From Verrucomicrobiota bacterium (lineage in GTDB: Bacteria; Verrucomicrobiota; Kiritimatiellia; UBA8416; JABMPJ01), in assembly GCA_018648805.1 (NCBI GenBank), contig JABGQM010000031.1, positions 1 through 51,001 of the forward strand: a stretch of DNA of 51,001 nt, read 5' to 3'. The position numbers and the translations under genes were made by a program. Every line of letters begins with the position of its first letter. Position 1 is the first letter of the stretch. This document shows, one piece after another, positions 18,817-27,168 of the stretch. Under the pieces are notes generated by a model. That model did not search any database. It had not been told where the DNA came from and saw only the letters and a program-made list of their open reading frames with translations.

Positions 18817-20108
18817 AGGTGAAGTGTGAAACGTGGAGCCGCAGCAAGGGGTCGCGTACGGTGGCGCGTTTTCTGGATCGGCCGGCATTTGATGAAGCCG
18901 CCGAGGCCTCGGCGCGCAAGGTGCTCAAGGATATACGCGCCAACGGCAATGCGGCGGTTGTCAAGTATGCCAAGGCCTTTGACGGTGTAGAGTTGACCGG
19001 TGGCACGCTGCGTGTCAAGAAGGCCGAGATTACGCGGGCGCGCAACAAGGTGGACGGCCGGGTTAAGGATGCCGTGCGGGAATCGTACAAGCGCATCACG
19101 GCTTTTGCGCGCAAGGGGATGAAGAAGGACTGGCAGATGCCCAGTCCGCGCGGTGGCACGCTGGGCGAGCAGTTCCGCCCCCTCGATCGCGTAGGGGTGT
19201 ATGTGCCCGGGGGCGCGGCGCCGCTGGCTTCGACCGCCCTCATGACGGCTACGCTGGCACGTGTGGCCGGCGTGCCCGAGATTGTCGCCTGTACGCCGTG
19301 TGGTCCCAACAAGAAGGTCGATCCGGTGCTGCTGTATGCCATGGAGTCGGCCGGTGTCACCGAGATGTACAAGGTGGGGGGTATCCAGGCCATCGGACTG
19401 ATGGCCTATGGCACCACGTCCATTCCCAAGGTCCAGAAGATCGTGGGGCCCGGGGGGACGTATGTCACGGCGGCCAAACGTCAGGTCTACGGGGAGGTCG
19501 CACTCGATATGGTGGCCGGACCGAGTGAAATCGCGATCCTGGCTGACGAAACGGCAGACGCACGTTTTGTGGCGGCCGACCTGCTCTCGCAGGCGGAACA
19601 CGGTACCGGGCATGAGAAGGCCCTCCTGGTGACCTCGTCCGCGCGGCTGGCTGAGGCGGTCCAGGCCGAATTGGTGGTGCAGGCGGCCGAGCTGTCGCGC
19701 CAGGAGTGCGTCAAGGACGTGATGCAGAACGGTATGCTGCTGGTCGTGGTGCACAACCTCGACGAGGGGATGGAGCTGATCAATCAGTTTGCGCCCGAGC
19801 ATCTCGAGCTGTTGGTGCGTGAACCGAAGAGCTGGCTCAAAAAGGTCGAGCGTGCCGGGGCTGTTTTTGTGGGGGCGTGGACTCCCGAGGCCGTGGGTGA
19901 TTTTGTGGCGGGCCCGAGCCACGTGCTGCCCACCGGCGGCACGGCGGCGCTCTTTTCGGGGCTGACGGCCGACGATTTCCGGCGGCGCAGCAGCTTTGTC
20001 GCTTTCACGCGGGCCGATCTGCAGGACGCCATCCCGATTATCGACGTGTTTGGTGATATCGAGGGACTGGATGCCCATGCGCGCTCGGCGCGGATTCGGT
20101 TTGAGTAG
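18813..20108 (+). CDS. hisD: Histidinol dehydrogenase
   Basis: This 431-residue zinc- and NAD-dependent enzyme catalyses the last two oxidations from L-histidinol to L-histidine. Family motifs include YVPGGAAPLASTALMT, the zinc/substrate region SQAEHGTGHEKALLV, FAPEHLELLV, and VGDFVAGPSHVLPTGGTA near the C-terminus. The length is normal. The ATG overlaps the TGA of the TonB-like gene, so envelope and histidine genes appear translationally coupled. hisC, hisB and hisA follow on the same strand. Confidence 0.96.
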   Translation: MKVKCETWSRSKGSRTVARFLDRPAFDEAAEASARKVLKDIRANGNAAVVKYAKAFDGVELTGGTLRVKKAEITRARNKVDGRVKDAVRESYKRITAFARKGMKKDWQMPSPRGGTLGEQFRPLDRVGVYVPGGAAPLASTALMTATLARVAGVPEIVACTPCGPNKKVDPVLLYAMESAGVTEMYKVGGIQAIGLMAYGTTSIPKVQKIVGPGGTYVTAAKRQVYGEVALDMVAGPSEIAILADETADARFVAADLLSQAEHGTGHEKALLVTSSARLAEAVQAELVVQAAELSRQECVKDVMQNGMLLVVVHNLDEGMELINQFAPEHLELLVREPKSWLKKVERAGAVFVGAWTPEAVGDFVAGPSHVLPTGGTAALFSGLTADDFRRRSSFVAFTRADLQDAIPIIDVFGDIEGLDAHARSARIRFE

Positions 20109-20113
20109 GGGGG

Positions 20114-20219
20114 GGCAGTGAGCAGTGGGCAGTGATCCTCCGTCGCCCTGTGGCTATGGAGGACAAGGCGGTGGGATGGCTACTGATCACTGATAGCCGC
20201 CGCAGCAGTGAGTAGTAGG
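20114..20219 (+). repeat. Repeat-rich hisD-hisC intergenic region
   Basis: The 112-bp gap starts with AGTGAGC/AGTGGGC heptamers (20116-20136) and ends with AGTGAGTAGT just before hisC. Between them an inverted pair, CAGTGATC (20130-20137) and GATCACTG (20185-20192), flanks a second hairpin (CCTCCGTCGCC...GGAGG...GGCGG). This looks like another REP-type element inside the his operon. Confidence 0.6.
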
Positions 20220-20220
20220 T

Positions 20221-21306
20221 ATGAGCTATATTCGTAAATCAGTGGAAGCGCTAAGCGGCTATGTTCCGGGTGAGCAGCCGGACGATCCTTCGATCATCAA
20301 GTTGAACACCAATGAGAATCCTTACGCGGCCTCACCGTGCGTCGGTGAAGCGCTGCGTGGGTTTGATGCGTTGGCACTGGGGTTCTACCCTGATCCGGTG
20401 TGCCGTGCCCTGCGCACGCGGCTTGCCGAGCTGCATGGCTGCAGGCATGAGCAGGTCTTTGTGGGGAACGGTTCAGACGAGGTGCTGGCACTCTCTACGC
20501 GCGCCTTTGTGGAGAACGACGGGGCCGTGGGCTTCTTTGATCCGACCTACTCACTCTACCCTGTCCTCGCCGAGATTCGCGCGGTGAAGCAGCATGTCGT
20601 GGCACTGAAGGAGGACTTCAGTTGGCCGATTGATGCGGCCGTGGCGGAGCTGGGCGCCGATCCGGCCTGCTCGCTCTTCTTCTTCACCAACCCCAACGCG
20701 CCCACCGGACGGCTCTGTCCGCTTGATGAGGTGCGGCGGTTCTGCGTGGGCTTCAAGGGCGTGGTCGTGCTGGATGAAGCCTACGTCGACTTTGCGGCGT
20801 CGGACTGCGAGGCCCTGGCATTGGAATTGGATAACGTGCTGATCGCGCGCACGCTCTCGAAATCGTACTCACTGGCCGGGCTTCGCCTGGGCTATGCGGT
20901 CGGCGATGCCGCGCTCGTGGAGGCGCTCTACAAGATCAAGGACAGCTACAACGTGGACGCTGTGGCGCAGGCCATGGCCCTGGCGGCCCTGAGCGACGTG
21001 CCTGCTATGCGAAGCAATGTCGCGCGAGTCATTGTCACGCGCGAGCGGTTGGCGACGGCCTTGGCCGGACTGGGCTTCGAGGTGTGCCCCTCGCAGGCCA
21101 ATTTCCTCTGGGTGTCGCCGCCGCGCAAAACCGCCGAGGAAATGTTTGATGCGTTGCGAGCGCAGCGTATACTGGTGCGGTATTTCCCGGGGGAGCGCAC
21201 GGGGCGTTTCCTGCGGATCACGATAGGAACGGATGCAGACATTGACCGCCTGCTGAGCGTAGTGAAAACGCTCTGTCGGGACGGCGAGCCGGAGAGACGA
21301 ACATGA
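20221..21306 (+). CDS. hisC: Histidinol-phosphate aminotransferase
   Basis: This 361-residue PLP-dependent class I/II aminotransferase converts imidazole acetol-phosphate to histidinol-phosphate. KLNTNENPYAASP at the N-terminus, FFTNPNAPTG, VLDEAYVDFA and the PLP-lysine motif RTLSKSYSLAGLRLGYA are all present. The stop overlaps the hisB start (ATGA at 21303-21306). The preceding intergenic region is a repeat-rich hairpin, so expression may be uncoupled from hisD. Confidence 0.95.
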   Translation: MSYIRKSVEALSGYVPGEQPDDPSIIKLNTNENPYAASPCVGEALRGFDALALGFYPDPVCRALRTRLAELHGCRHEQVFVGNGSDEVLALSTRAFVENDGAVGFFDPTYSLYPVLAEIRAVKQHVVALKEDFSWPIDAAVAELGADPACSLFFFTNPNAPTGRLCPLDEVRRFCVGFKGVVVLDEAYVDFAASDCEALALELDNVLIARTLSKSYSLAGLRLGYAVGDAALVEALYKIKDSYNVDAVAQAMALAALSDVPAMRSNVARVIVTRERLATALAGLGFEVCPSQANFLWVSPPRKTAEEMFDALRAQRILVRYFPGERTGRFLRITIGTDADIDRLLSVVKTLCRDGEPERRT

Positions 21307-21893
21307 AGAAGCGGACAGCCACAGTACTACGCAAGACCAAAGAAACCGACATCACGGTGGAGTTATGTATCGATGGAAGCGGCAAGGGCACGATCGATAC
21401 GGAACTGCCGTTCCTGGATCACATGCTCGACGCCATGACACGACACGCCCTGTTTGATCTCAAGCTCAAGGCACGCGGCGACCTCGAGGTCGACTTCCAT
21501 CACACCGTCGAGGACATAGGTCTCGTCCTGGGCGAAGCGCTCGACAAGGCCCTGGGCGATCGCAAGGGGATCACCCGCTACGGCTCGGCTTTGCTGCCGA
21601 TGGATGACAGTTTGAGTGCCGTGGCAGTCGATCTGGGCGGCCGCCCCTACCTGGTCTACAAGATCGCCAACCGCAAGCGCCGTACGGGCCAGTTTGACCT
21701 CAGCCTACTCGAGGAGTTTTTCCGGGCCTTTGTCGTGCAGGCACGCATGAACCTGCACATTGACCATCGCTACGGGACGGAGCCGCATCACGCCTACGAG
21801 TCGGTCTTCAAGGGCTTTGCCCGCGCGTTGCGCCAGGCCTGCAGCATGGATCCACGCGAGACGGGGTTGCCCTCGTCGAAAGGGGCTATCTAG
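21303..21893 (+). CDS. hisB: Imidazoleglycerol-phosphate dehydratase
   Basis: This 196-residue monofunctional enzyme lacks the N-terminal phosphatase of enterobacterial HisB. Metal-binding histidine motifs DHMLDAMTRHALFDL, DFHHTVED and HIDHRYGTEPHHAYESVFKGFARAL are complete. It dehydrates imidazoleglycerol phosphate to imidazole acetol-phosphate, the HisC substrate. It overlaps hisC by 4 bp and is followed 2 bp later by hisA. Confidence 0.96.
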   Translation: MKKRTATVLRKTKETDITVELCIDGSGKGTIDTELPFLDHMLDAMTRHALFDLKLKARGDLEVDFHHTVEDIGLVLGEALDKALGDRKGITRYGSALLPMDDSLSAVAVDLGGRPYLVYKIANRKRRTGQFDLSLLEEFFRAFVVQARMNLHIDHRYGTEPHHAYESVFKGFARALRQACSMDPRETGLPSSKGAI

Positions 21894-21895
21894 AG

Positions 21896-22648
21896 ATGAT
21901 CATTATTCCCGCTATCGATCTGAAGGGGGGGCGCTGCGTACGCCTCAAGCAGGGGCGTGCGGAGGATGAGACGGTCTATGCGGATGACCCGGTGGCCATG
22001 GCCAAACGCTGGGAGGATGCCGGCGGGGCCTACCTGCACCTGGTCGATCTCGACGGCGCCTTTGAGGGCCAACCGATGCATGCCGAGGTGGTCACGGCGA
22101 TCGCAGATGCCTTGAGCATTCCGGTGGAGCTGGGGGGGGGCCTGCGCACGGATGCGCACGTGCGCGCCATGCTCGAGGCGGGGGTTGACCGCGTGATTCT
22201 CGGCACACGCGCGCTCGAGGATCCGGCCGCACTACAGGCCCTGGTGGATGAGTTTGGCCGCCGCATCGCGGTCGGCATTGATGCACGTGATGGCTTTGTG
22301 CAGGTCAAGGGCTGGGTCGAAACCAGCACGGTACAAGCGGTGACTCTGGCGCAGCAGGTAGACGCCATGGGGGTGGATACGATCATCTATACCGACACCT
22401 CGACCGACGGGATGATGCGCGGCCACAACGTGGCCGGGACCCTGGCGATGTGCGAGGCGGTGTCGTGTCATGTCGTGGCCTCAGGGGGCGTCAGCTCGCT
22501 GGCAGATGTTGAGGCCCTGTGCGCCTTGCAGCAGCCCCGCCTGAGCGGCGCGATTGTGGGCAAGGCTCTCTACGAAGGCACCGTCACCATGGCACAGCTC
22601 CTCGCGGCAACGGGTGAGCGTCCTTCTGAAACGGCTGTCGTCCAGTGA
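21896..22648 (+). CDS. hisA: ProFAR isomerase (phosphoribosylformimino-5-aminoimidazole carboxamide ribotide isomerase)
   Basis: This 250-residue TIM-barrel isomerase of histidine synthesis has IPAIDLKGGRCVRLKQG with the catalytic Asp at the first strand, VELGGGLRT, VILGTRAL, the second catalytic Asp region YTDTSTDGMMRG, and VASGGVSSLADV. HisF and HisH are not in the window. The TGA overlaps the GTG start of the ComEC-like gene, an unusual coupling. Confidence 0.95.
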   Translation: MIIIPAIDLKGGRCVRLKQGRAEDETVYADDPVAMAKRWEDAGGAYLHLVDLDGAFEGQPMHAEVVTAIADALSIPVELGGGLRTDAHVRAMLEAGVDRVILGTRALEDPAALQALVDEFGRRIAVGIDARDGFVQVKGWVETSTVQAVTLAQQVDAMGVDTIIYTDTSTDGMMRGHNVAGTLAMCEAVSCHVVASGGVSSLADVEALCALQQPRLSGAIVGKALYEGTVTMAQLLAATGERPSETAVVQ

Positions 22649-24225
22649 TCCTGGTGCGCCGCCCCCTGGTGGGGCTGACGCTCTGCTACATGATCGGCCT
22701 GCTCCTGGGACGGGTGGCGCCGGCGGATCATCAGCTGCTCCTCTCCCTCGGACTGGGCCTCCTGGCACTCGTCCTCGCGATGCACTGGGTCCAAGCGTCC
22801 TCGCGGCAGTTTCTGTGTAATGGGTTGCTCCTGGCCGTGGTGATTGTCGTGGGCTGGGTGCGGATCGGTGAGTCCCCGGCGTTGCCGCTCGACCAGGTGC
22901 TGGCCGAGCGACTGGCACGCCCGGTGCAGCTGGTCGGTGTGGTGGATGGCGATCCGGTGCCGCAACGCGGAAGCAAGGGCCAGGGCTACCGTTTCCCGCT
23001 GCGGGTTGAGCGGGTCATCTTTGAGGGGGCAGATGACCGTGCGGTCGAGGGTCGCGTACAGGTGCTCTGGTATGGCTTTCTGCGCTATGGCGAGAGTCCG
23101 GCCTACGGCGAGCGCTGGCGGCTCGGGGGGGCCTTACGGCCGCGTCGCTACGCCTCGCGCAGCGGAAGTTGGTTACTCGTGTCGCGCCGGGACCGGGCCA
23201 CGCGATTGGCACGCGGCCCCAAGGCACGCGTGGTCCAGTTCTGCCTGGCGCTACGACACCAGGCGGCCGAAACACTGCGCGTGGGAATCGAGGACTACCC
23301 GGAGACGGTCGGATTGGTACACGCCCTGCTCCTGGGGTATCGTTCTGAGCTGTCACCCGCTGCGCATCGCCTTTTCGTCCGGTCCGGTACCCTTCACATT
23401 TTTGCCGTGAGTGGCCTTCATGTTGGAATTGTTGTCGGCCTGATCGTGTTTGCCCTGGCGGCCTGCAGCGTGCCGCGCCGCAACTGGCTGCTGTTCGTGG
23501 CTCCGCTGCTGCTGGCCTATACGCTAATGACGGGGATGAAGCCCAGCGCGGTACGGGCCTGCATCATGGCGATGGTTTTCCTCGGCGCGACGGCGCTGCA
23601 TCGGCGGGCGGACAGCTACTCGTCCCTCGCCTTTGCCGCACTGGCACTCCTGGCGTGGAGTCCGGCCATTCTGATGGAGGCCAGCTTCGTACTCTCCTTC
23701 TCCGTGGTGACGGGTATTCTGCTCGTGTTCCCACATGTTGAGGCGATGCTGCGTCCGCTCTGGGCACCCGATCCATTCCTGGCCGAACCTGAGCAGCGGC
23801 GCGTACGGTTGGGACGCTGGTGCGGCAGCAAAACCGCGGCTATGGCGGCCGTCTCGATATCGGCATGGCTGATATCGGCGCCGCTGATTGGCGCCTATTT
23901 CGGACGTGTGGCGCCGATCGCAGTCGTGGCGAACATTGTGGTGGTGCCCATGGCGTTTCTGATCGTGCTGGCTGGCTCGCTCTCGATCGTGTTCGGCTCG
24001 TTGGTTGGTGTAGTGGCCGAGATATTCAACCATGCCGCCCTGGCCCTGTCGTCCCTGCTGCTGGAGGGCCTACGCATGCTGGTGATGCTGCCGGGCGGTT
24101 TCGTGCAGGTGCCATACATGCCATGGTGGTTCATGGCCACGTGGTATGGTCTGATCGTGGCGGCCTTGCTGCTGCTCTACGCGCATCGCCCGCCACGCCC
24201 GGTTGTGGTTACAGGTGAGGAGTAG
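22645..24225 (+). CDS. ComEC/Rec2-family membrane protein lacking the metallo-beta-lactamase domain
   Basis: This 526-residue polytopic inner-membrane protein has an N-terminal DUF4131-like part with two or more helices. The ComEC/Rec2 competence core follows (LFVRSGTLHIFAVSGLHVGIV at about 243-263; MTGMKPSAVRACIMAMVFL). Full ComEC proteins usually run to 700-800 residues with a C-terminal metallo-beta-lactamase-like nuclease domain. This one stops after the last helices, and no such domain is encoded next door. It may act in DNA uptake with a separate nuclease or have another role. The start is GTG, overlapping the hisA stop. Confidence 0.85.
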   Translation: MILVRRPLVGLTLCYMIGLLLGRVAPADHQLLLSLGLGLLALVLAMHWVQASSRQFLCNGLLLAVVIVVGWVRIGESPALPLDQVLAERLARPVQLVGVVDGDPVPQRGSKGQGYRFPLRVERVIFEGADDRAVEGRVQVLWYGFLRYGESPAYGERWRLGGALRPRRYASRSGSWLLVSRRDRATRLARGPKARVVQFCLALRHQAAETLRVGIEDYPETVGLVHALLLGYRSELSPAAHRLFVRSGTLHIFAVSGLHVGIVVGLIVFALAACSVPRRNWLLFVAPLLLAYTLMTGMKPSAVRACIMAMVFLGATALHRRADSYSSLAFAALALLAWSPAILMEASFVLSFSVVTGILLVFPHVEAMLRPLWAPDPFLAEPEQRRVRLGRWCGSKTAAMAAVSISAWLISAPLIGAYFGRVAPIAVVANIVVVPMAFLIVLAGSLSIVFGSLVGVVAEIFNHAALALSSLLLEGLRMLVMLPGGFVQVPYMPWWFMATWYGLIVAALLLLYAHRPPRPVVVTGEE

Positions 24226-24280
24226 GGGGAGGGGAGTGGGCAGGGTCAGACGGGAGCGGCACGAGCTTATGCCATGGGCC

Positions 24281-24442
24281 AACTATTCCGTCAACTTTGT
24301 CGTTAACTACACCGGAACTAACTATCCCGTGAACTTTGTCGTCAACCAGTTCGAAAGGACTGAGCTTTCGGGGATTCAGTCCACGACAAGGTTCACGATG
24401 TAGTTAAGTCGAAGTAGTCCACGACAAAGTTCACGATGTAGT
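24281..24442. repeat. Inverted element built from 12-bp repeats
   Basis: The 367-bp gap between the ComEC-like and S41 genes holds a left arm (24281-24350) of near 12-bp units with core CGTnAACT. A right arm (24377-24442) repeats the complement (AGTCCACGACAA, AGTTCACGATGT). A 15-nt stretch, CGTGAACTTTGTCGT at 24328-24342, is perfectly complementary to 24421-24435. A short open frame across it (NFVVN repeats) looks like a by-product. The rest of the gap shows nothing recognisable. Confidence 0.75.
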
Positions 24443-24592
24443 AAAATGCTGGCCCCCTTAAGCTAGTGCCTTATGGTGCGCGCAACATAAAGTGCCATTC
24501 GGGTCGGGCGGAAAGTACGGGAGTAGGATTGCATTACGGAGAGGGAGTTGCCAGAATCGGACCGGTTGCGAATGTTTACAAGAGAGTGTGGT

Positions 24593-26050
24593 ATGAAAAA
24601 GTGGCGTAGAGCGGGTATTTTGGTGTGGATGATGGCGGTGGGCCTGGCCGCGGCGGCATGCTGTGCCGCAGAGCCTGTAACGAATGCTGTGCCGGTGGAG
24701 GAGGCGCCCGCGGCTTCGACTAACCAGGTTCCCGCCGCGACTAATGCGCCGACCGTGGGAGCGCCGTTGCCCGAGGCGCCTGTGGTAGAGGAGGCCCCCG
24801 ATCCTGTGATTCCCGGTACGAACGGTGTCCCGGGGCAAGCCGAGGAGACCCCAGAGGAAGAGGTCACGCCAACCGATCCCAGGGACGAGGCCTATGACAG
24901 CATGGAGCTGATGGCCGAAGTCATCATGCACATCCGCAAGCACTACGTGGTCGAGAAGAGCTTCCAGGATATCGCCTACGGGGCGCTGCACGGGATGTTG
25001 CACTCCATGGATCCGCATAGCGGATTCCTCGAGCCGACGGCGTATGAGGGCCTCAAAGACAATACGCGCGGATCGTTCAGCGGTATCGGCATCCATATCG
25101 GCATGCGCAACGGCATTCTGACGGTGATTGCGCCAATCGAGGACACGCCGGCTTTTCGGGCCGGTCTCATAGCGGGTGACCGCATTATCGAGATCGAGGG
25201 CACATCCACCGCGGGCGCCTCACTGCGCGATGCGGTCAGCAAGCTGCGCGGGGAACGCGGCACCGCGGTCACGATCAAGATCATGCGCCAAGGCGCAGAC
25301 GACACGTTTGAGGTCACGATCGTACGTGACGACATCGCCGTATCCAGCGTCAAGGGCAGCCGATTGCTGACCGATCGGATTGGCTACATTCGTATCACCC
25401 AGTTTGCTGCGCCCACGGCCGGACTCCTGCAGGAGGCGCTCGAGACGCTGCTCGACGAGGGCATGGAGGCGCTGGTGCTGGATCTGCGCAGCAATCCCGG
25501 CGGCCTGCTGCGCTCGGCGGTTGCCGTGGCCGAGAAGTTTATCGCAGAGGACAAAGTGGTTGTCTCCACCCGTGGGCGAGTGGGGGACGGCAACGAGATG
25601 ACCAAGCGTGCCGGTGGGGCGCTGCATTATACCGACCTCGACATCGCCGTCCTGGTCAACCGCGGCTCGGCCAGTGCCTCCGAGATTGTGGCGGGCTGCC
25701 TGCAGGACCACGGTCGGGCTGTGCTGGTTGGAGAGAAGAGCTATGGCAAAGGATCGGTACAGAGTGTGATCCGGCTGAAGAGCGATGAGGAAGCCGCGAT
25801 ACGCCTGACCACGTCCCACTACTACACCCCCTCCGGGCGCCTGATTCACAACAAGGGCATCGACCCGGATATTGCGGTGCCGGTCACGCCGGTCGAGTGG
25901 CGACGCATTCTGGTGCGGCGGGCCCACGAGGACTCGCCCACGCTCTTCACTGACGAGGAGATGGCCGACTATGTGGACGCGGTCGACCTGCCGCTGCAGC
26001 GCGCCATCGATATGCTGCAGGCCGTGCTGATCTTCGGCGACAAGGAGTAG
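24593..26050 (+). CDS. S41-family C-terminal processing peptidase
   Basis: This 485-residue exported serine protease starts at ATG 24593 (MKKWRRAGILVWMMAVGLAAAA), a clean signal peptide behind AGAGAG. A Pro/Ala/Glu-rich linker (about 25-95) precedes the N-terminal helical part, a PDZ domain (GSFSGIGIHIGMRNGILTVIAPIEDTPA) and the S41 catalytic domain. The nucleophile is the second Ser of NRGSASASEIV and the general-base Lys is in GEKSYGKGSVQ. It is periplasmic and cleaves proteins near the C-terminus, as CtpA/Prc do. It is followed 9 bp later by tsaD. Confidence 0.93.
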   Translation: MKKWRRAGILVWMMAVGLAAAACCAAEPVTNAVPVEEAPAASTNQVPAATNAPTVGAPLPEAPVVEEAPDPVIPGTNGVPGQAEETPEEEVTPTDPRDEAYDSMELMAEVIMHIRKHYVVEKSFQDIAYGALHGMLHSMDPHSGFLEPTAYEGLKDNTRGSFSGIGIHIGMRNGILTVIAPIEDTPAFRAGLIAGDRIIEIEGTSTAGASLRDAVSKLRGERGTAVTIKIMRQGADDTFEVTIVRDDIAVSSVKGSRLLTDRIGYIRITQFAAPTAGLLQEALETLLDEGMEALVLDLRSNPGGLLRSAVAVAEKFIAEDKVVVSTRGRVGDGNEMTKRAGGALHYTDLDIAVLVNRGSASASEIVAGCLQDHGRAVLVGEKSYGKGSVQSVIRLKSDEEAAIRLTTSHYYTPSGRLIHNKGIDPDIAVPVTPVEWRRILVRRAHEDSPTLFTDEEMADYVDAVDLPLQRAIDMLQAVLIFGDKE

Positions 26051-26059
26051 GGTACGCGC

Positions 26060-27100
26060 ATGAACGTTCTGGGTATCGAGACCTCGTGTGACGAGACCGC
26101 GGCGGCCGTGGTAGTGGATGGGCGTGATGTGCGGGCCAGTTGCATCTTCAGTCAGGTCGCCCTGCACGGTCCCTATGGCGGGGTGGTGCCCGAGATTGCC
26201 TCGCGCAGTCATGTGACCACGCTGCCGCGCATGATCGAACAAGCCGTGGCCGAGAGTGGCGTGGGCTGGGGCGGCATCGATGCCGTGGCAGCCACCTTCG
26301 GGCCCGGCCTGGCCAGCTCGCTTCTGGTGGGGGTTTCGGGCGCGCGTGGGATCGCGCAGCGCCTCAACAAGCCCCTGATTGCGATCAACCACATCGAAGC
26401 GCATATCTACTCGGTCTTTCTGGATGGCGATGCACCACAGGCCGTGGACATGATGCCTTTCCTGGCGCTGGTCGTCTCGGGGGGGCACACTATGATCGTG
26501 CGTGTGACAGGCCTGGGGCAGTACGAGGTGTTGGGACGTACCGTGGATGATGCCGCCGGCGAGGCCTTTGACAAGGGCGCCAACATGATGAACCTGGGTT
26601 ATCCGGGCGGACCGATCATCGATAAGCTGGCTCGCGACGGTGACGCGCAGGCGATTCATTTTCCGCGTGGGGGTCGGCTCAAACCCAGTCCCATGCTGGG
26701 CGGCATGGATCCGGCGCTCTGCTTCAGCTTCAGCGGTCTCAAGACGGCCTTGCTCTATCATCTGCGGGACACGCCGCTAAGCGGTGACGCCCAAGCGCTC
26801 GCCACGCTGGCGGCCTCCTACCAGGAGGCTATCGTGGAGGCCCTGGCGGGCCGCTGCCGCACGGCCCTGGCCGGCTACGACGTGAAAGCGCTGGCGGTCG
26901 TAGGTGGGGTATCGATGAATGGCCGACTGCGCGAGCGGCTGGCCGACGTGGCGCGCGAAGCGGGTGTTACACTGCTCCTCTCCAAGCCGCGTTACTGTGC
27001 CGACAATGCAGCCATGATCGCCGGCTTGGCCGGGGCGGGTGAGGGCATTCGGGGTGGCGCAGACCTTGCCATGGATATCAACCCGAACATGCGTTTGTAG
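26060..27100 (+). CDS. tsaD: tRNA N6-adenosine threonylcarbamoyltransferase
   Basis: This 346-residue ASKHA-fold enzyme transfers threonylcarbamoyl to A37 of ANN-decoding tRNAs with TsaB/TsaE. The N-terminal GIETSCDETAAAVV and the metal-binding HIEAH (111-115) are intact, as are LVVSGGHT, GRTVDDAAGEAFDKGA and the C-terminal CADNAAMIA. Length is normal. The Shine-Dalgarno is supplied by the end of the S41 gene (AAGGAG before its stop). Confidence 0.97.
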   Translation: MNVLGIETSCDETAAAVVVDGRDVRASCIFSQVALHGPYGGVVPEIASRSHVTTLPRMIEQAVAESGVGWGGIDAVAATFGPGLASSLLVGVSGARGIAQRLNKPLIAINHIEAHIYSVFLDGDAPQAVDMMPFLALVVSGGHTMIVRVTGLGQYEVLGRTVDDAAGEAFDKGANMMNLGYPGGPIIDKLARDGDAQAIHFPRGGRLKPSPMLGGMDPALCFSFSGLKTALLYHLRDTPLSGDAQALATLAASYQEAIVEALAGRCRTALAGYDVKALAVVGGVSMNGRLRERLADVAREAGVTLLLSKPRYCADNAAMIAGLAGAGEGIRGGADLAMDINPNMRL

Positions 27101-27168
27101 GGCGGCGCTCATTACGATTGCGATGGAGTGGTGATCATTGTAGTTTACCTCAAGGAGGTACGAGCTTT

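Noticed and set aside
18444..20078. Long antisense frames opposite hisD and others (also 10733-12055, 25220-26761, 31477-32874, 47875-49308)
   Set aside because: All lie opposite well-identified genes. High GC at third codon positions removes stops from the complementary frame.
24203..24403. Short frame with NFVVN repeats
   Set aside because: It is produced by the 12-bp repeat reading in frame. It starts inside the ComEC-like gene, has no ribosome-binding site and ends in the inverted arm.
24660..24670. Lipoprotein signal in the S41 protease (AAAACC)
   Set aside because: The cysteine is not preceded by Leu/Val/Ile at -3, so an ordinary signal peptide is more likely.
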